From the NCBI GenBank assembly GCA_039829965.1, contig CP139909.1, forward strand, positions 124,001 to 188,000: DNA of 64,000 nt, written 5' to 3'. Positions 61,435 to 64,000 of the stretch are shown in pieces. The position numbers and the translations under genes are program-made. The notes below the pieces were generated by a model. It made no database searches. It was given only the letters and a program-made list of their open reading frames with translations, and was not told the origin of the DNA. The first letter of the stretch is position 1; every line of letters begins with the position of its first letter. Origin of the DNA: Buchnera aphidicola (Chaetogeoica yunlongensis). Its GTDB lineage: Bacteria; Pseudomonadota; Gammaproteobacteria; Enterobacterales; Enterobacteriaceae.

Positions 61435-63720
61435 TTATATTTTACAAGCTCCATCGTTACAATGATGGTTATGATTTAATTGTATGTTATCAGTTTGATT
61501 GTCTTTTGCACCATCTCGAGTATTTTGATAATATAATGTTTTTATTCCTAGTTTATATGCTGTTAATAGATCTAGTATTAATTGTTTCATGGGGATTTTA
61601 TTATTAGGAAATAATTTTGGATCGTAATTTGTATTTACAGAAATTGATTGGTCAATGAATTTTTGCATAATGCTAGTTAATTGTAAATATCCTGTATTAT
61701 TTGGCATATTCCATAATAATTCGTATTTATCTTTTAGATTTTTGTACTCTGGAACTACTTGTCGTAACATTCCTTCTTTTGATGCTTTAATACTTATAAA
61801 TCCTCTAGGAGGTTCTATTCCGTTAGTGGCATTGGAAATTTGTGATGAAGTTTCTGATGGCATTAGTGCTGATAATGTAGAATTTCTTAATCCATATTTT
61901 TTTATTTTTTTTCTTAGTTTTTCCCAATTTAAATGTAGCGGTTCTTGGCATATCTTATCTACACTTTTTTTATATGTATCTATAGGTAGAATTCCTTTAT
62001 AATAGTTTGTATGATTAAACCATGTACAAGTTCCTTTTTCTTTTGCTAATTTATATGATGCTGTAAGTAGATGGTATTGTATTGCTTCAAAGGTTTTATG
62101 TGTTAAATTATTTGCACTTCCATCTGAGTATTTTACTCCATTTTTTGCTAAGTAATAAGCATAATTTATAACTCCAATTCCTAGAGTTCGTCTTGATAAA
62201 GCAGATTTTTTAGCGCTTATAATAGGATATTGTTGGTAATCTAGTATTGAGTCTAGAGCTCTAACTATTAAATTAGATATTTCAGATAAATCTGTAAGTG
62301 TTTTTATAGATCCTAAATTTATTGCTGATAAAGTACAAAGTGAAATTTCTCCATTTTTATCATTGATATCATTTAAGGGTTTAGTAGGTAAAGTAATTTC
62401 TAAACATAAATTAGATTGACGTATTGGTGCAATTTCTGAATTAAAAGAGCTATGAGAATTACAATGATCAACATTTTGTATGTATATTCTTCCTGTTGAA
62501 GTTCTTTCTTGCATCATTAATGAGAACAAATATAATGCTTGTACTTTTTTTTGTCTAATGGTATTGTCGTTTTCATATTTTACGTATAAAGATTCAAATT
62601 TTTTTTGATTATTAAAAAAAGAATCATATAGATTTGGGACATCTGAAGGACTAAATAAAGTAATATGTTTTCCTAATATTAGACGTTTATACATTAATTT
62701 ATTTAATTGTACACTATAATCTATATGTCTTACTCTATTTTCTTCTATTCCTCGATTGTTTTTAAGAACAAGTAGATTTTCTATTTCAAGATGCCATATT
62801 GGATAAAATATGGTTGCAGCACCTCCTCTTATTCCTCCTTGAGAACATGATTTTACGGCGCTTTGAAAGTGTTTATAAAATGGTATACATCCTGTATGAA
62901 ATGTTTCTCCATTTCTAATAGGACTTCCTAATGCTCTAATTCTTCCTGCGTTGATACCTATTCCTGCTCTTTGAGAAATATATTTAACAATAGCGCTAGT
63001 TGTTGCATTAATTGAATTTAAACTATCTTCTGTTTCAATTAATACACATGAACTGAATTGTTTTGTAGGTGTTCTTAGTCCAGCCATAATAGGTGTTGGT
63101 AAAGAAATTTTAAATTTAGAAATTGCATTATAGAAGTCTTTGATGTATTTCATTCTAGTTTTTGATGGATATTTTGAAAACAAGCAAGCAGATATTAACA
63201 TATATAAAAATTGTGCACTTTCGTAAATTTTTTTAGTAATTCTATTTTGTATTAAATACTTTCTTTCTAACTGTTTTACCCCTGAATATGAAAAATTCAT
63301 ATCTCGATAGTGTTTGATAAAATTATCCATGATTAAAAAATCTTTTTTAGTATAATCATTAAGTAAATGTGCATCGTACTTTTTCAATTTTACCATTTTT
63401 TTAACGTGGTTATATAATGTAGGTGGATTAAATTGTCCGAATGCTTTCTTTCTAAGATGAAATATAGCTAGTCTAGCAGCCATGTACTGATAATCTGGTG
63501 CGTTTTCTGAAATTAAATCAGCTGCTGCTTTAATAATTGTTTCATGTATAACTGTTGTTTTGATATTATTATAGAATTGTATTCTGGATTTGAGTGCTAC
63601 TTGTGATATGGAAATATTTTCTAATCCTTGTGATGCCCAGTTTAGAACTCTATGAATTTTATCTAAGTTGATTAATTCTATTTTACCATTTCTTTTTGTA
63701 ACAAATAACATTTGATTCAT
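61435..63720 (-). CDS. nrdA: Ribonucleoside-diphosphate reductase 1 alpha subunit
   Basis: NrdA is the catalytic subunit reducing NDPs to dNDPs. From the ATG at 63720 it has 761 residues, exactly the E. coli length, starting MNQMLFVTKRNGK; a further upstream ATG at 63732 would add four residues. The N-terminal ATP cone is present. Active-site Cys in FSSCVLIE, the NLCLE triad near 437, the radical-transfer Tyr pair in TLYYQNTRDG and the C-terminal redox CNDGACKI are all intact. Confidence 0.97.
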   Translation of the reverse strand: MNQMLFVTKRNGKIELINLDKIHRVLNWASQGLENISISQVALKSRIQFYNNIKTTVIHETIIKAAADLISENAPDYQYMAARLAIFHLRKKAFGQFNPPTLYNHVKKMVKLKKYDAHLLNDYTKKDFLIMDNFIKHYRDMNFSYSGVKQLERKYLIQNRITKKIYESAQFLYMLISACLFSKYPSKTRMKYIKDFYNAISKFKISLPTPIMAGLRTPTKQFSSCVLIETEDSLNSINATTSAIVKYISQRAGIGINAGRIRALGSPIRNGETFHTGCIPFYKHFQSAVKSCSQGGIRGGAATIFYPIWHLEIENLLVLKNNRGIEENRVRHIDYSVQLNKLMYKRLILGKHITLFSPSDVPNLYDSFFNNQKKFESLYVKYENDNTIRQKKVQALYLFSLMMQERTSTGRIYIQNVDHCNSHSSFNSEIAPIRQSNLCLEITLPTKPLNDINDKNGEISLCTLSAINLGSIKTLTDLSEISNLIVRALDSILDYQQYPIISAKKSALSRRTLGIGVINYAYYLAKNGVKYSDGSANNLTHKTFEAIQYHLLTASYKLAKEKGTCTWFNHTNYYKGILPIDTYKKSVDKICQEPLHLNWEKLRKKIKKYGLRNSTLSALMPSETSSQISNATNGIEPPRGFISIKASKEGMLRQVVPEYKNLKDKYELLWNMPNNTGYLQLTSIMQKFIDQSISVNTNYDPKLFPNNKIPMKQLILDLLTAYKLGIKTLYYQNTRDGAKDNQTDNIQLNHNHHCNDGACKI

Positions 63721-63908
63721 ATGTTTTACCAAATTTAAAATTTAGAATATAAATTTATTTTATTGATAATATTTCACACAAGATTTTTATATTATACATT
63801 ATGTTTAAGAAGTATTTTTTTAGTATTAATAAGAAGTATAAAAAATTATTTTAGTTAATTAAAAAAAAACAATCATGTTTTTAGTATAATGTAATATTAG
63901 TATTTATT

Positions 63909-64000
63909 TTAAAAAAGTGCATTAGCTTTTTGTAGAGCTACTACTTTTTCTTGTTTGGAGGTTCTAATAAGAATTACTCCTTGTGTGTTTCTTTTTAATA
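63909..64000 (-). CDS. gyrA: DNA gyrase subunit A, C-terminal end (partial)
   Basis: Reading the minus strand from the window edge gives about 30 residues ending at a TAA (63909-63911). The segment RNTQGVILIRT is the final beta-pinwheel blade of GyrA, followed by SKQEKVVALQKANALF and stop. The acidic C-terminal tail of E. coli GyrA is absent, so the protein stops soon after the last blade. The remainder lies outside the window; gyrA next to nrdA matches the neighbourhood in E. coli. Confidence 0.88.
   Translation of the reverse strand, partial: LKRNTQGVILIRTSKQEKVVALQKANALF

Noticed and set aside
1..64000. CRISPR arrays, insertion sequences, prophage, integrons, toxin-antitoxin or defence systems
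   Set aside because: No regularly spaced repeats, transposase, integrase or defence-family proteins appear; every substantial frame is a housekeeping orthologue.

Overview
The window is a strongly AT-rich, gene-dense, gapless-looking stretch of a reduced gammaproteobacterial chromosome. Gene content, gene order and protein similarity to Escherichia coli point to an obligate aphid endosymbiont of the Buchnera aphidicola type (inference from recalled family and gene-order knowledge; no search was run). Nearly every ORF is a recognisable E. coli orthologue of near-identical length. I see no insertion sequence, phage, CRISPR array or recent transfer, and intergenic DNA is almost pure A/T.

Layout. 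1-10,500: ydiK, aroH with a clear terminator, then the translation cluster thrS-infC-rpmI-rplT-pheS-pheT and a solitary yajC. 10,790-16,440: glyQS (minus), nfo, rplY, tRNA-Pro(GGG) and yabI. 16,840-32,260: ksgA, apaH, folA, carB, carA, dapB, lspA, ileS, rpsT, dnaJ and dnaK. This follows the order of the first minute or so of the E. coli map, with genes deleted from it (surA/pdxA/apaG, ispH/fkpB, ribF). 32,530-47,570: a complete 13-gene nuo operon for proton-pumping NADH dehydrogenase I. 47,670-64,000: alx, folC, cvpA, prs, lolB, prfA-prmC-sirB1, ackA-pta, yfaE-nrdB-nrdA, and the last codons of gyrA at the right edge.

How the genes fit together. The cell respires (nuo), makes ATP and acetate through Pta-AckA, makes dNTPs (nrdAB-yfaE, folA, prs), and keeps steps of nutritional value to a host: aroH (aromatic amino acids), dapB (lysine/diaminopimelate) and carAB (arginine/pyrimidines). 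Genes expected at several conserved junctions are absent: ihfA, tgt, surA, ispH, ribF and ispE. Two of these (ispH, ispE) belong to the MEP isoprenoid pathway and one (ribF) makes FMN/FAD, so isoprenoid precursors and flavins may come from the host or a co-symbiont.

The most interesting signals are in the translation cluster. The threonyl-tRNA synthetase and the PheRS beta subunit have intact synthetic sites, but their proofreading pockets are rewritten at essentially every key residue, while IleRS editing looks intact. infC starts with AUA behind a strong Shine-Dalgarno. A textbook attenuator-type terminator with a tiny Phe-containing ORF precedes pheS. A sigma32-type heat-shock promoter precedes dnaK. 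In complex I, NuoL and NuoM each carry a substitution at a residue that is conserved in E. coli and relatives.
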